Source: Chryseobacterium bernardetii
GTDB lineage: Bacteria; Bacteroidota; Bacteroidia; Flavobacteriales; Weeksellaceae
NCBI RefSeq assembly: GCF_003815975.1
Contig: NZ_CP033932.1
Span: forward strand, 2,833,501-2,897,500
Reading direction: 5' to 3'
Length of the DNA stretch: 64,000 nt
Under the pieces are notes generated by a model. It did not search any database and had not been told where the DNA came from. It worked only from the letters and a program-made list of their open reading frames with translations. Shown here one piece after another: positions 37,085 through 45,889 of this stretch; positions within the stretch are counted from its first letter, which is position 1, and the number at the start of each line of letters is the position of its first letter. The translations under genes were made by a program, and so were the position numbers.

Positions 37085-37435
37085 AGGCTGATTTGTCTGC
37101 AAAAATAATGAATAAGTTTTAGAGTGGAAGCTTTTTGGGGGAATAGAGTGGGAGGGTATGGGTGTTTTAGAGTGAGAGAGTGGGAAAACATTGTTTTTAA
37201 AATTTTTGAGCTATTAAGGCTTTTCAGGGGATAAGAAGAGTTAAGAATATAACTAAAGCTATTGATGAAGCGGTATTTCTTATTCATCTTGATGAGTCTT
37301 GACTTAATTAGATTCTGTTTTTCTTAATAATTTAACGCTGGTGGGAATGTAATTTTATTATTTTTACTCATAAGAATTACAATACAACTCTTTCCTCAAA
37401 TTTTCCAACTTGGATAAAATACTTAATTTTGCAGC
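37085..37435. other. Intergenic gap with degenerate G-rich repeats and the dnaG promoter
   Basis: About 350 bases. 37120-37195 has degenerate GAGTGGGAGGG-type units (complement of the CTCAAAC type repeats seen near folP). A TAATTTTG box at 37424-37431 is followed by CAGC and the dnaG ATG at 37436, so dnaG mRNA seems leaderless. I see no other gene. Confidence 0.55.
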
Positions 37436-39421
37436 ATGATTTCTAAGCAGACAATAGACAAAATTTTCTCAACGATACGGGTAGAAGAGATAGTGGGAGA
37501 GTACGTTCAGTTGAAAAGAGCGGGGTCTAATTATAAAGGACTCAGCCCGTTTCACGATGAGAAGACTCCCAGTTTTGTGGTGTCTGCCAGCAAGCAGATC
37601 TGGAAAGATTTCTCCACCGGAAAAGGAGGAACTGCCATCTCTTTCCTGATGGAAATTGAGAACTTTACCTATCCCGAAGCCCTGCGTCATGCTGCCAAGA
37701 AATACGGAATTGAAATTGAAGAAGATCAGCGTGAAATTTCCGAAGAAGCCAAACATGCCCAGACGGAAAAAGATCTGCTGTATAAAATTCATGAAGTGGC
37801 CAATACCTATTTTCAGGAAGTCCTTTGGGATAATGAAGAAGGTAGAAGCATAGGATTATCCTACTTTAAAGAAAGAGAGCTTAGAGATGACATTATTAAG
37901 AAATTCCAGCTTGGATATTCTCCTGAGCAAAAGAATGCGTTTACAGCATATGCTTTAGAAAAAGGATATTCTAAAGAGATTCTTGAAAAATCAGGACTAT
38001 CTATTTTCCCGGAAAACACGCCAGCTGGAGTTGACCGATTCCGTGAAAGGGTAATTTTCCCAATCCATAGCTTTTCCGGAAGGGTTTTAGGTTTCGGTGC
38101 CAGAATTCTTAAGAATAATGCAAAAACAGCAAAATATCTCAACTCACCGGAAACGGAGATCTACCATAAATCCAATGTTCTTTACGGATTAAACCAAAGT
38201 AAGCAGGCTATTTCAAGAAAGAATGGCTGTCTTTTGGTGGAAGGGTATATGGATGTGATCTCACTCCACATGTCCGGTATTGAAAATGTTGTGGCAAGTT
38301 CCGGAACTTCACTTACCACTGAGCAGATCAAGCTGATTAAGAGGCTTACGGAAAATGTAACAATTCTCTTCGATGGTGATAATGCAGGTATAAAAGCCAG
38401 TTTCCGAAGCATTGATATGCTTTTGACGGAAGGAATGAACATTCGTGTTCTGCTTTTTCCTGATGGTGATGACCCGGATTCTTTTGCCAGAAAACATCCG
38501 CAGGAATATGTAGAAAAGTATATTGAGAATGAAGCGATGGATTTCATCGACTTTAAAGCGGAAATTCTGTTGAGGGATGTAGGAAATGATCCTATTAAAA
38601 AAGCAGAGGCCATCCGTGATATTGTAAAATCGGTGTCCTTTGTACAGAACGCGCTGAAAAGGGAAGTATACCTGAAGGAGGTATCCAATAAATTCGGACT
38701 TTCTGAACAGAGTCTTTTCAACGAGCTGGATGTCCAGAAACAGATTACGCAGAACCAGACTCATCATGTTCAGCAGCAACAGAAGGAAAAAGCTGCTCCC
38801 AAGCTGGAGATTGTTCCTCTGGATAAGGAAAAGGAAGATCCTTTTCTGTTTGATGTACTGTTTATGGAAAATAAGCTGGTAGATCATATGCTGATGTTTG
38901 GAGATGTTGTACTGAAAAGAAGAGATGAGAATAATGAAGAATATCAGATCACGGTCATTGAAGAAATCCTTCATCACTTTGAAGAGGAACAGTATACATT
39001 TTTAGTCAAAGAAAATGAGATTATCATCAACCAGGTGAAAGAAGGAATTCAGAAAGATGAATTGAGAAGTGGAAACTTTTTTGTATCTTTTATGGATGAA
39101 GAAATAACCACAAAGGTAGTGGATGCACTGATTCCTTTGGATGAACTGGAAAACTGGGCTTCCAGAAATATTTATCCGCCCAATTATGGAGATAAAGTGG
39201 CAGACCAGATCAAAGGAGATATCTTGCTACATAAATACAGATATATTGATTATCTGATTAAGGAAACAGCAAAAGAACTGGATCAATATAGTACCACTGA
39301 TGAAGCAAAGTATTATGAACTGATTAAAAAGATAACCCTGTTGAAGCAGGCTTCCATCAGATTAAGTAATATCATTGAGTATTCGCCCATCAAGGGCATC
39401 TATGTGGATAGGAAAAGATAA
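37436..39421 (+). CDS. dnaG: DNA primase (zinc ligands lost)
   Basis: A 661-residue primase making RNA primers at the replication fork. It has the N-terminal CHC2-type fold, then the TOPRIM catalytic core (LLVEGYMDVISLHMSGI, TILFDGDNAGIKAS, LFPDGDDPDSF) and a C-terminal helicase-interaction domain. In the N-terminal zinc-binding region the sequence is YKGLSPFHDEKTPSF and WKDFSTGKGG: the Cys residues of the classic CPFH and CFGCG motifs are replaced, leaving only the His. I recall this as a trait of flavobacterial DnaG. Start four bases after a -7 box. Confidence 0.95.
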   Translation: MISKQTIDKIFSTIRVEEIVGEYVQLKRAGSNYKGLSPFHDEKTPSFVVSASKQIWKDFSTGKGGTAISFLMEIENFTYPEALRHAAKKYGIEIEEDQREISEEAKHAQTEKDLLYKIHEVANTYFQEVLWDNEEGRSIGLSYFKERELRDDIIKKFQLGYSPEQKNAFTAYALEKGYSKEILEKSGLSIFPENTPAGVDRFRERVIFPIHSFSGRVLGFGARILKNNAKTAKYLNSPETEIYHKSNVLYGLNQSKQAISRKNGCLLVEGYMDVISLHMSGIENVVASSGTSLTTEQIKLIKRLTENVTILFDGDNAGIKASFRSIDMLLTEGMNIRVLLFPDGDDPDSFARKHPQEYVEKYIENEAMDFIDFKAEILLRDVGNDPIKKAEAIRDIVKSVSFVQNALKREVYLKEVSNKFGLSEQSLFNELDVQKQITQNQTHHVQQQQKEKAAPKLEIVPLDKEKEDPFLFDVLFMENKLVDHMLMFGDVVLKRRDENNEEYQITVIEEILHHFEEEQYTFLVKENEIIINQVKEGIQKDELRSGNFFVSFMDEEITTKVVDALIPLDELENWASRNIYPPNYGDKVADQIKGDILLHKYRYIDYLIKETAKELDQYSTTDEAKYYELIKKITLLKQASIRLSNIIEYSPIKGIYVDRKR

Positions 39422-39533
39422 TGTAAAGACAAAAGGATTCAGTATTCTGTGACAAAAAGTCCTATAAAATTTTAGGAATAAATATTGTAATTTAAACTTT
39501 GAAAATATTTTTAAAATAATACATAATATAAAT

Positions 39534-40217
39534 ATGGACATTAAAAAGGAATTCAGAGATTTCTCTGTAAAACATTTAGGAAATAACGGTTTGGTTACCG
39601 ATCAGTATATGGGAATGTATGGCCCAACGAATTTAACTCCGTACATCATGGAAGAAAGAAGATTAAACGTTGCTCAGATGGACGTTTTCTCCCGTCTGAT
39701 GATGGACAGAATTATCTTCCTTGGAACAGGAATTGACGATCAGGTAGCGAATATTGTTACTGCTCAGCTTTTATTCTTAGAAAGTGCAGATCCGTCTAAA
39801 GATATTCAGATCTATATCAACTCTCCTGGTGGTAGTGTATATGCCGGTTTAGGTATTTATGACACAATGCAGATCATTAAGCCTGATGTAGCAACAATCT
39901 GTACTGGTATGGCCGCTTCAATGGGAGCTGTATTATTGGTGGCAGGAGAAAAAGGAAAACGTTCTGCGCTGAAGCACTCAAGAGTGATGATTCACCAGCC
40001 TTCAGGTGGTGCTCAGGGAGTAGCTTCTGATATGGAGATCAACTTAAGAGAGATGCTGAAATTAAAGCAGGAGCTTTATGACATCATTGCTCACCATTCA
40101 GGACAAACTTATGAGTGGGTAGAGAAATCTTCTGACAGAGATTACTGGATGACTTCTGAAGAAGCTAAGAGTTACGGAATGGTAGATGAAGTTCTTCAGA
40201 GAGCAGAGAAAAAATAA
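39534..40217 (+). CDS. clpP: ATP-dependent Clp protease proteolytic subunit
   Basis: A 227-residue serine protease forming the 14-mer chamber with ClpX or ClpC. Motifs: IIFLGTGIDDQVANIV, YINSPGGSVYAGLGIYDTM, TGMAASMGAVLL (catalytic Ser), HSRVMIHQPSGG (catalytic His) and the Asp region DRDYWM. Length is typical for the family. Encoded alone with its own terminator. Confidence 0.96.
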   Translation: MDIKKEFRDFSVKHLGNNGLVTDQYMGMYGPTNLTPYIMEERRLNVAQMDVFSRLMMDRIIFLGTGIDDQVANIVTAQLLFLESADPSKDIQIYINSPGGSVYAGLGIYDTMQIIKPDVATICTGMAASMGAVLLVAGEKGKRSALKHSRVMIHQPSGGAQGVASDMEINLREMLKLKQELYDIIAHHSGQTYEWVEKSSDRDYWMTSEEAKSYGMVDEVLQRAEKK

Positions 40218-40236
40218 TTGATTGTACATCATATTG

Positions 40237-40267
40237 AAAAACGCATCCAACTTGGATGCGTTTTTTT
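40237..40267 (+). terminator. Intrinsic terminator after clpP
   Basis: AAAAACGCATCC, loop AACTT, GGATGCGTTTTTTT (40237-40267). Confidence 0.92.
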
Positions 40268-40388
40268 GTTGGCCACCAATGTTCATTATTATTGCATTCA
40301 CTTTCAGGGGTTATTGTTAAAATACAATTATCATTGCATTCAAGATCAGTTTATAATCAATTTATACTTTCGCGCCATAAAAGTTTAT

Positions 40389-41657
40389 ATGAAAAGATTA
40401 CTATTATCTATTTTGATGATATCTGTAGTATGGTCATGCAGTAAAGATGATGACAACACTATAAATAACCAGGATATTAATTACTCTAAATTTCCTCAGG
40501 AGTTTCCTTTTACAACGCTGGCAACAGTAAACGGAGCAGAGGTAATTAATGGCGGATTCGGTTCCGGAGCGGCAGCACATCCAACAAGAAAAGGAGAGTT
40601 TTATGTTATCACAGACCGTGGCCCGAATACTGATTATAAAAGTGGAAAGAAATTCTTAATCCCTAATTTTACTCCTACCATTATGCATTTTAAAATTAAT
40701 GCAGAAGGAAAGGTGGAAGTGATTAAATATATTAAACTTAAAAACCCATCCGGACAACCTATTACGGGGCTTCCCAATCCTGCAGGACTGGGAAGTACAG
40801 GTGAGGTGGCTTATGATGCTGCAGGAAATGAACTTGGGAATGATAAATATGGGTTAGACAGTGAAAGTATTGTGGCAGCACCCGATGGTACTTTCTGGGT
40901 TTCTGATGAATACGGCCCACACATAGTTCATTACAGTGCCGAGGGAGTGGAGCTGGAAAGAATAAGCCCGATTGGAGTAAATACAGGAAATAGAAAGTTA
41001 CCTGCTGTGTTAGCGAAAAGAAGAGCCAACAGAGGAATGGAAGGTCTTTGTATAACTCCGGACGGAAAGACATTGGTAGGAACAATGCAGTCAATGATGT
41101 TTGTCCCATCAAAAGCCTTGGCAACAAATAAAACTTTAACAAGAATAGTAACTTTCGATATCACCACCGGAAAAACCAAACAATATCTTTATAAACAGGA
41201 TGGCGGAGCTTCCGACTCTGTTTGTGACATTACAGCATTAAGTAATAATGAATTCCTGGTGATTGAAAGAGACGGTAACTTCGGAACACAGGGCGGAATT
41301 AAAAAGGTATATAGGATCAGTTTAAATGATGCAACGGATGTAACGGGAACTGACCTTGCAGCCGTAGACGGAATGAAGGTGAACGAAAAAGCCCTTGAAC
41401 AGTGCAGCTGGGATGAACTTGCTAATGCAGGAATTAAGCCTGTTTCTAAAAAATTAGCGGTTGACCTGGTTGCTAAAATAGGATATGAACATGATAAATT
41501 TGAGGGGATTGTTTATTTAGGAAATAATAAACTGGCTGTTTTCAATGATGATGATTTTGGAGTAGTAGATGATGGTAACGGAAACCCTAAAGCTAAAATC
41601 CTTCCTAAAACAGGGAAGGTTGACAAAGGAACTATGTACGTAGTCGATATTCAATAA
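40389..41657 (+). CDS. Lipoprotein with phytase-like esterase domain
   Basis: A 422-residue lipoprotein from ATG 40389 (MKRLLLSILMI), lipobox VVWSC; the longer frame from 40218 runs through the clpP terminator and is rejected. The body matches the esterase-like activity of phytase family: YVITDRGPNTDYKSGK, DSESIVAAPDGTFWVSDEYGP, ISPIGVNTGNRKLPA, NRGMEGLCITPDGKTLVG. Likely outer-membrane or periplasmic beta-propeller esterase. A strong terminator follows. Confidence 0.85.
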   Translation: MKRLLLSILMISVVWSCSKDDDNTINNQDINYSKFPQEFPFTTLATVNGAEVINGGFGSGAAAHPTRKGEFYVITDRGPNTDYKSGKKFLIPNFTPTIMHFKINAEGKVEVIKYIKLKNPSGQPITGLPNPAGLGSTGEVAYDAAGNELGNDKYGLDSESIVAAPDGTFWVSDEYGPHIVHYSAEGVELERISPIGVNTGNRKLPAVLAKRRANRGMEGLCITPDGKTLVGTMQSMMFVPSKALATNKTLTRIVTFDITTGKTKQYLYKQDGGASDSVCDITALSNNEFLVIERDGNFGTQGGIKKVYRISLNDATDVTGTDLAAVDGMKVNEKALEQCSWDELANAGIKPVSKKLAVDLVAKIGYEHDKFEGIVYLGNNKLAVFNDDDFGVVDDGNGNPKAKILPKTGKVDKGTMYVVDIQ

Positions 41658-41674
41658 TTAGATTTTTTTAACGG

Positions 41675-41706
41675 AAAACGGCGGAATTTATTCCGCCGTT
41701 TTTTAT
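41675..41706 (+). terminator. Intrinsic terminator
   Basis: AAAACGGCGGAA (41675-41686), TTTA, TTCCGCCGTTTT (41691-41702). Confidence 0.92.
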
Positions 41707-41729
41707 GTACAGACATTGAATAATTCAAT

Positions 41730-41790
41730 GGAAATGGGCTTTAGCCCGTTTGTAAAATAGATATAAATTCCAGTCGCTTTAGCCCAAAAA
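41730..41790. repeat. Degenerate GGGCTTTAGCCC-type element
   Basis: GGGCTTTAGCCC at 41734-41745 is palindromic, and GCTTTAGCCC recurs at 41776-41785. It is a short dispersed intergenic element, probably with a hairpin. Confidence 0.4.
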
Positions 41791-41799
41791 AACTATAAT

Positions 41800-41830
41800 A
41801 AAACCCTTGAAGATTACTCCAAGGGTTTTA
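41800..41830 (-). terminator. Intrinsic terminator after tpiA
   Basis: On the minus strand AAAACCCTTG, a 10-nt loop, CAAGGGTTTT. It lies 20 bases after the tpiA stop and also faces the convergent lipoprotein gene. Confidence 0.85.
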
Positions 41831-41849
41831 TTTTCTATATTCTTCTCAA

Positions 41850-42608
41850 TTAATTGAATGCTTCAATAATTTTAGAGAAATCCTCTAATTTTAAAGCAGC
41901 ACCGCCAATAAGACCACCGTCAATATCAGGCTGAGAGAAAATTTCCTTCGCATTATCCGGTTTTACTGAACCTCCGTAAAGGATAGAAACCTCATCAGCA
42001 ACTTCCTGGCCATATTTAGCAGCAATGATATTTCTGATATGTGCGTGAATTTCCTGAGCCTGCTCCGGAGTTGCCGTTTCTCCTGTTCCGATAGCCCAAA
42101 CCGGTTCGTAAGCGATTACTACCTTTTTGATTTCTTCAGCAGAAAGCGTGAAAAGAGCTACTTCAGTCTGGTTTTTCACTACTTCAAGGTGTTGTCCGGC
42201 CTTTCTTTGTTCAAGGGTTTCTCCATTACAATAAACAGGAATTAGACCTTTATCAAGAGCTAATTTTACTTTTCTGTTACAGTGAGAATCTGTTTCTCCA
42301 TGGTACTGTCTTCTTTCAGAATGCCCGATTAAAGAACCTGTTGCATCAATAGATTCCAGCATATCAGCAGAAATTTCTCCTGTATACGCACCGCTTTCAT
42401 GCTCACTCATATCCTGAGAGAATACTCCAATTTCATCCTTTTCAAAAATGTCTTTAGCCATCATTAAGTATAAAGATGGTGGAGCAATCCAAACTTCACA
42501 GTTGGTAGCATTATTGTTTTTATAGCTTAGTAACTGAATCATTAATTGTTGTGCATCAATTACATTTTTGTTCATTTTCCAGTTGCCTGCAACTATTTTT
42601 CTTCTCAT
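41850..42608 (-). CDS. tpiA: Triosephosphate isomerase
   Basis: A 252-residue glycolytic enzyme. Motifs: RRKIVAGNWKMNKN (catalytic Lys), IGHSERRQYHGETD (catalytic His), IAYEPVWAIGTGETATPEQAQ (catalytic Glu and loop 6) and ILYGGSVKPDNAKE. Length normal for the family. Separated from the S9 peptidase by about 80 bases with the second dispersed repeat. Confidence 0.97.
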   Translation of the reverse strand: MRRKIVAGNWKMNKNVIDAQQLMIQLLSYKNNNATNCEVWIAPPSLYLMMAKDIFEKDEIGVFSQDMSEHESGAYTGEISADMLESIDATGSLIGHSERRQYHGETDSHCNRKVKLALDKGLIPVYCNGETLEQRKAGQHLEVVKNQTEVALFTLSAEEIKKVVIAYEPVWAIGTGETATPEQAQEIHAHIRNIIAAKYGQEVADEVSILYGGSVKPDNAKEIFSQPDIDGGLIGGAALKLEDFSKIIEAFN

Positions 42609-42655
42609 AAGATTTATATTGATTTTATTTTACTTTTTAATTAATCCCGCATTTT

Positions 42656-42691
42656 AAATCTGCGTTATCTGCAAAACCTGCGAGAGTTTTT
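42656..42691 (-). repeat. Dispersed repeat, copy 2
   Basis: The complementary version of the sequence at 33515-33552 (AATCTGCGTTATCTGC plus AACCTGCGAGAG). It overlaps the region just downstream of the S9 peptidase stop. Confidence 0.7.
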
Positions 42692-42692
42692 A

Positions 42693-44819
42693 TTATTTGT
42701 TAATTCCTTCTAATTTAAACATGAAAGCATACACCAAAGCAAGATCCTTCAGATAATCAAATCTTCCGGAAGCTCCGCCATGGCCATAATCCATGTCTGT
42801 TTTTAATAACAAAACGTTCTTATCTGTTTTCATATCTCTCAGTTTGGCTACCCATTTGGCAGGTTCAAAATACTGAACCTGAGAATCGTGTAAACCGGTA
42901 GTTACCAGAAGATTCGGATAATTTTTCTTTTCGATATTTTCGTAAGGAGAGTAAGATTTCATGTAGAAATAAGCCTCCTTATTGCTAGGATTACCCCATT
43001 CGTCATATTCGTTGGTTGTTAAAGGAATACTGGCATCAAGCATAGTATTGACAACATCTACAAAAGGGACCTGTGAAATAACACCATTCCAAAGATTAGG
43101 ACTCATATTAACAACGGCTCCCATCAATAAACCTCCGGCACTTCCACCCTGGGCATATAAGTGCTTTGGCGATGTATATTTTTCTTTCACCAGATATTCT
43201 CCGGAATCAATAAAATCGGTAAATGTATTTTTCTTTTTCATCATTTTCCCGTCTTCATACCACTGTCTTCCCATTTCCTGGCCGCCGCGGATGTGAGCAA
43301 TAGCATAGGCAAAGCCTCTGTCCAGAAGACTCAGTCTTGTGCTGCTGAATGTAGCATCCATAGAGTTGCCGTACGAGCCGTAAGCATACAGTAATAACGG
43401 ATTGCTTCCATCTTTTTTAAATCCCTTTTTATAAACTATGGAAATCGGAATCTTCGTTCCATCCTTGGCTGTAGCAAAAAGCCTTTCGGTAATATAGTTT
43501 TCTTTATTATAACCACCTAAAACTTCCTGTTGTTTCAGAAGGATTCTTTTTCCTGTTTTCAGGTCCTGCTCATATTGAGAGCTTGGCGTAATCATAGAAG
43601 TATATCCGAAACGGAAGTTATCGGTATTATATTCGGGATTTCCTGATGGATAAACAGTGTAAGCCGCTTCATCAAATTTCAGAAAATCTTTTTTACCGGT
43701 TTTTCTGTCATAGATTACCAATTGAGAAAGCCCGTTTTGTCTTTCGCTGAATACCAGATAATTCTTAAATTCAGTAATTCCTTCCATCAGAACATCTTTT
43801 CTGTGTGGAATAAAATCTTTCCAGTTCTCAACATCTGTCTTGTTTAAAGGAGTTTCTACAATTTTAAAATTAAGAGCATCCTTATTAGTGGTGATTAAAA
43901 ATTTATCCTCAAGTGGAGTAACATCATATAGGACATCTTTTATTCTAGGCTGAAAAACTTTAAATGTTCCGTTAGGGTCATTAGCATCTAGATATCTTGT
44001 TTCAGAAGAAGTGGTAGCCTGGGAATAAATCATAATGAATTTCTCATTCTTGGATTTTCCTACACCAATATAGTTGGTTTTATCTTTTTCCTCATATACA
44101 AGAGCATCCTTTGAAGAATCAGTTCCCAAAGTATGTCTGAAAATCTTTTCCGTTAAAAGAGTTTCCGGGTTTTTTGAAGTATAAAATATCGTTTTGTTAT
44201 CATTCGCCCATGTGGCTGTTCCGGTTGTATTTTTAATACCGAGATCAATGGTTTTTCCTGTAGACAGATCCTTTAAAAATAATTTATACTGTCTTCGGGA
44301 TACATCATCCACACCATAAATCATTTTCGTATTATCCGGGCTGATACTGAAACCTGAAGCAGAATAGTAGGAATGACCTTCAGCCTGTTTATCTACATCC
44401 AGAAGAATCTCTTCAGGAGCAGTAAGACTGCCTTTTTTCCTACAGTATTTAAAATATTGTTTTCCTGTTTCTGTACGGGTGTAATAATAATATCCGTTTT
44501 TAAAAACCGGAACAGACTCGTCTTTTTCCTTAATTCTGGCCTTCATTTCCTGGAAAAGCTTTTCTCTGAAAGGTTCTGTATCTTTCATCATGTTTTCCCA
44601 ATAGGTGTTTTCAGCCTTTAAATAATCAACAACTTTGGTAGAGTCTTTTCCTTTTTTAAAATAATCGATCATCCAGTAATAAGGATCATTAACCTTATCA
44701 CCATGGATTTCTCTGATGTGTTCCTGCTTTTCTGCAACAGGAGCTTTCAAATCCGGAAATTTCTGAGATTGAAATGTGGATGCACTCATTACTAATAATC
44801 CTAGATAAATTTTTTTCAT
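42693..44819 (-). CDS. Prolyl oligopeptidase (S9A, protease II type)
   Basis: A 708-residue serine peptidase with an N-terminal signal peptide (MKKIYLGLLVMSASTFQSQ). The family pattern is an N-terminal beta-propeller (residues 30-420), then an alpha/beta-hydrolase with nucleophile YAQGGSAGGLLMGA, aspartate late, and histidine in DYGHGGASG. Features such as HGDKVNDPYYWMIDYF fit the oligopeptidase B branch. It probably degrades short peptides in the periplasm. Confidence 0.92.
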   Translation of the reverse strand: MKKIYLGLLVMSASTFQSQKFPDLKAPVAEKQEHIREIHGDKVNDPYYWMIDYFKKGKDSTKVVDYLKAENTYWENMMKDTEPFREKLFQEMKARIKEKDESVPVFKNGYYYYTRTETGKQYFKYCRKKGSLTAPEEILLDVDKQAEGHSYYSASGFSISPDNTKMIYGVDDVSRRQYKLFLKDLSTGKTIDLGIKNTTGTATWANDNKTIFYTSKNPETLLTEKIFRHTLGTDSSKDALVYEEKDKTNYIGVGKSKNEKFIMIYSQATTSSETRYLDANDPNGTFKVFQPRIKDVLYDVTPLEDKFLITTNKDALNFKIVETPLNKTDVENWKDFIPHRKDVLMEGITEFKNYLVFSERQNGLSQLVIYDRKTGKKDFLKFDEAAYTVYPSGNPEYNTDNFRFGYTSMITPSSQYEQDLKTGKRILLKQQEVLGGYNKENYITERLFATAKDGTKIPISIVYKKGFKKDGSNPLLLYAYGSYGNSMDATFSSTRLSLLDRGFAYAIAHIRGGQEMGRQWYEDGKMMKKKNTFTDFIDSGEYLVKEKYTSPKHLYAQGGSAGGLLMGAVVNMSPNLWNGVISQVPFVDVVNTMLDASIPLTTNEYDEWGNPSNKEAYFYMKSYSPYENIEKKNYPNLLVTTGLHDSQVQYFEPAKWVAKLRDMKTDKNVLLLKTDMDYGHGGASGRFDYLKDLALVYAFMFKLEGINK

Positions 44820-44843
44820 GATAGTTTTTTATTTCAATGAGAA

Positions 44844-45191
44844 TTACAATCCCCATAAGTTTTTCAGCAGAACATAGAAGGTGTGCTCTTCTTCAGTTAC
44901 CTTATTGTCTGCTTTAATGAGAGACTTGGCAAACTGAACAAATTTTACGCGCTCATCCTCTGTAGAATCCTCATGGAAGCATCTTGCATGGAATTCAAAG
45001 TGGTCTTTCCATTCTTCAGGCTGTAAAAGAGCCAGTGTCTCAAGTTCATTGTCAAGATTCATTCTGAACGGAAATTCATCTGCCAGATATTGCTGTACCA
45101 GCATTCCTTCTTCAGGAGCAAACTCTCCGTCTACAGAAGAAAGGATCATTAATAAGTGGTAACCGGCGATAGATTTATTTGATTTTTGCAT
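44844..45191 (-). CDS. TerB-like protein
   Basis: A 115-residue all-helical protein: HLLMILSSVDGEFAPEEGML and FAKSLIKADNKVTEEEHTF, the two acidic-loop patterns of the TerB family. TerB proteins are associated with tellurite resistance and stress but their biochemistry is unclear. It starts 3 bases after the next upstream gene's stop. Confidence 0.75.
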   Translation of the reverse strand: MQKSNKSIAGYHLLMILSSVDGEFAPEEGMLVQQYLADEFPFRMNLDNELETLALLQPEEWKDHFEFHARCFHEDSTEDERVKFVQFAKSLIKADNKVTEEEHTFYVLLKNLWGL

Positions 45192-45194
45192 GTT

Positions 45195-45875
45195 TTAATA
45201 TTTTTTTACTAGATAGTCTAAGTTATTTTCTTCTAAAATTTTATCAAGATATTTTCCTCTGCTGCTTGATTTTCTTTGATAAGGAGCGAATTTTTGAGCT
45301 ACTTCGTTAAACTCTTCACTCAGCTTTATCAGTTCTTCTGATTCATCATCGGTAAGTTTTTTATCAGATAGTTGGGTGTTGAAATGAATCAGTTTTTTTA
45401 CTGCAATTTCCTTTTTTACAATTTCCTCTTCCGTAGAATGCAATGTACAAATCCCATATATCCCGTTACAATAGGCGGCCCATTCACTTTCAAATATTTC
45501 ATCTAGTTTTTCCTGTTCCGGAAAAGAGGTTTTGAGCATACCATCATAAGCAAAGTTTTTATGAGGATGGTTGATCAGATGTTGGATGAAATTTCCTTTA
45601 AACTCTTCCTTGTATTGATGAATATCTTTTAAATCTTTATTCTTTTTAATCAATGAAATACAGTTTTTACTGAAATATTTCTCTGTAATCTCATTTTCAA
45701 ATTCATCGTTAAGAGGTGAAGTTATTCTAATAGTCCGGGAAACCGTATAAGAGTGCTGCGGAACTAATTGATTTTGAATAAGTACAGCCAATTCATCCTT
45801 GTTGATATTTGTTATATTACATAATTCATCTTCTGTAATATAATGTTCATTAATATAATTGAAATTTTGGTCCAT
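45195..45875 (-). CDS. Protein resembling DUF6058
   Basis: A 226-residue protein: INEHYITEDELCNITNINKD then LVPQHSYTVSRTIRIT and FSKNCISLIKKNK. It resembles what I remember of DUF6058, but with moderate certainty. It is rich in Lys and Glu. Tightly placed between the TerB-like and DoxX-like genes, with gaps of 3 and 14 bases, so it is one operon. Role unknown. Confidence 0.6.
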   Translation of the reverse strand: MDQNFNYINEHYITEDELCNITNINKDELAVLIQNQLVPQHSYTVSRTIRITSPLNDEFENEITEKYFSKNCISLIKKNKDLKDIHQYKEEFKGNFIQHLINHPHKNFAYDGMLKTSFPEQEKLDEIFESEWAAYCNGIYGICTLHSTEEEIVKKEIAVKKLIHFNTQLSDKKLTDDESEELIKLSEEFNEVAQKFAPYQRKSSSRGKYLDKILEENNLDYLVKKY

Positions 45876-45889
45876 TAGTGTTGAAGTAA

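Noticed and set aside
40218..40388. N-terminal extension of the phytase-like lipoprotein
   Set aside because: It runs through the clpP terminator; the ATG at 40389 gives a proper lipoprotein signal.
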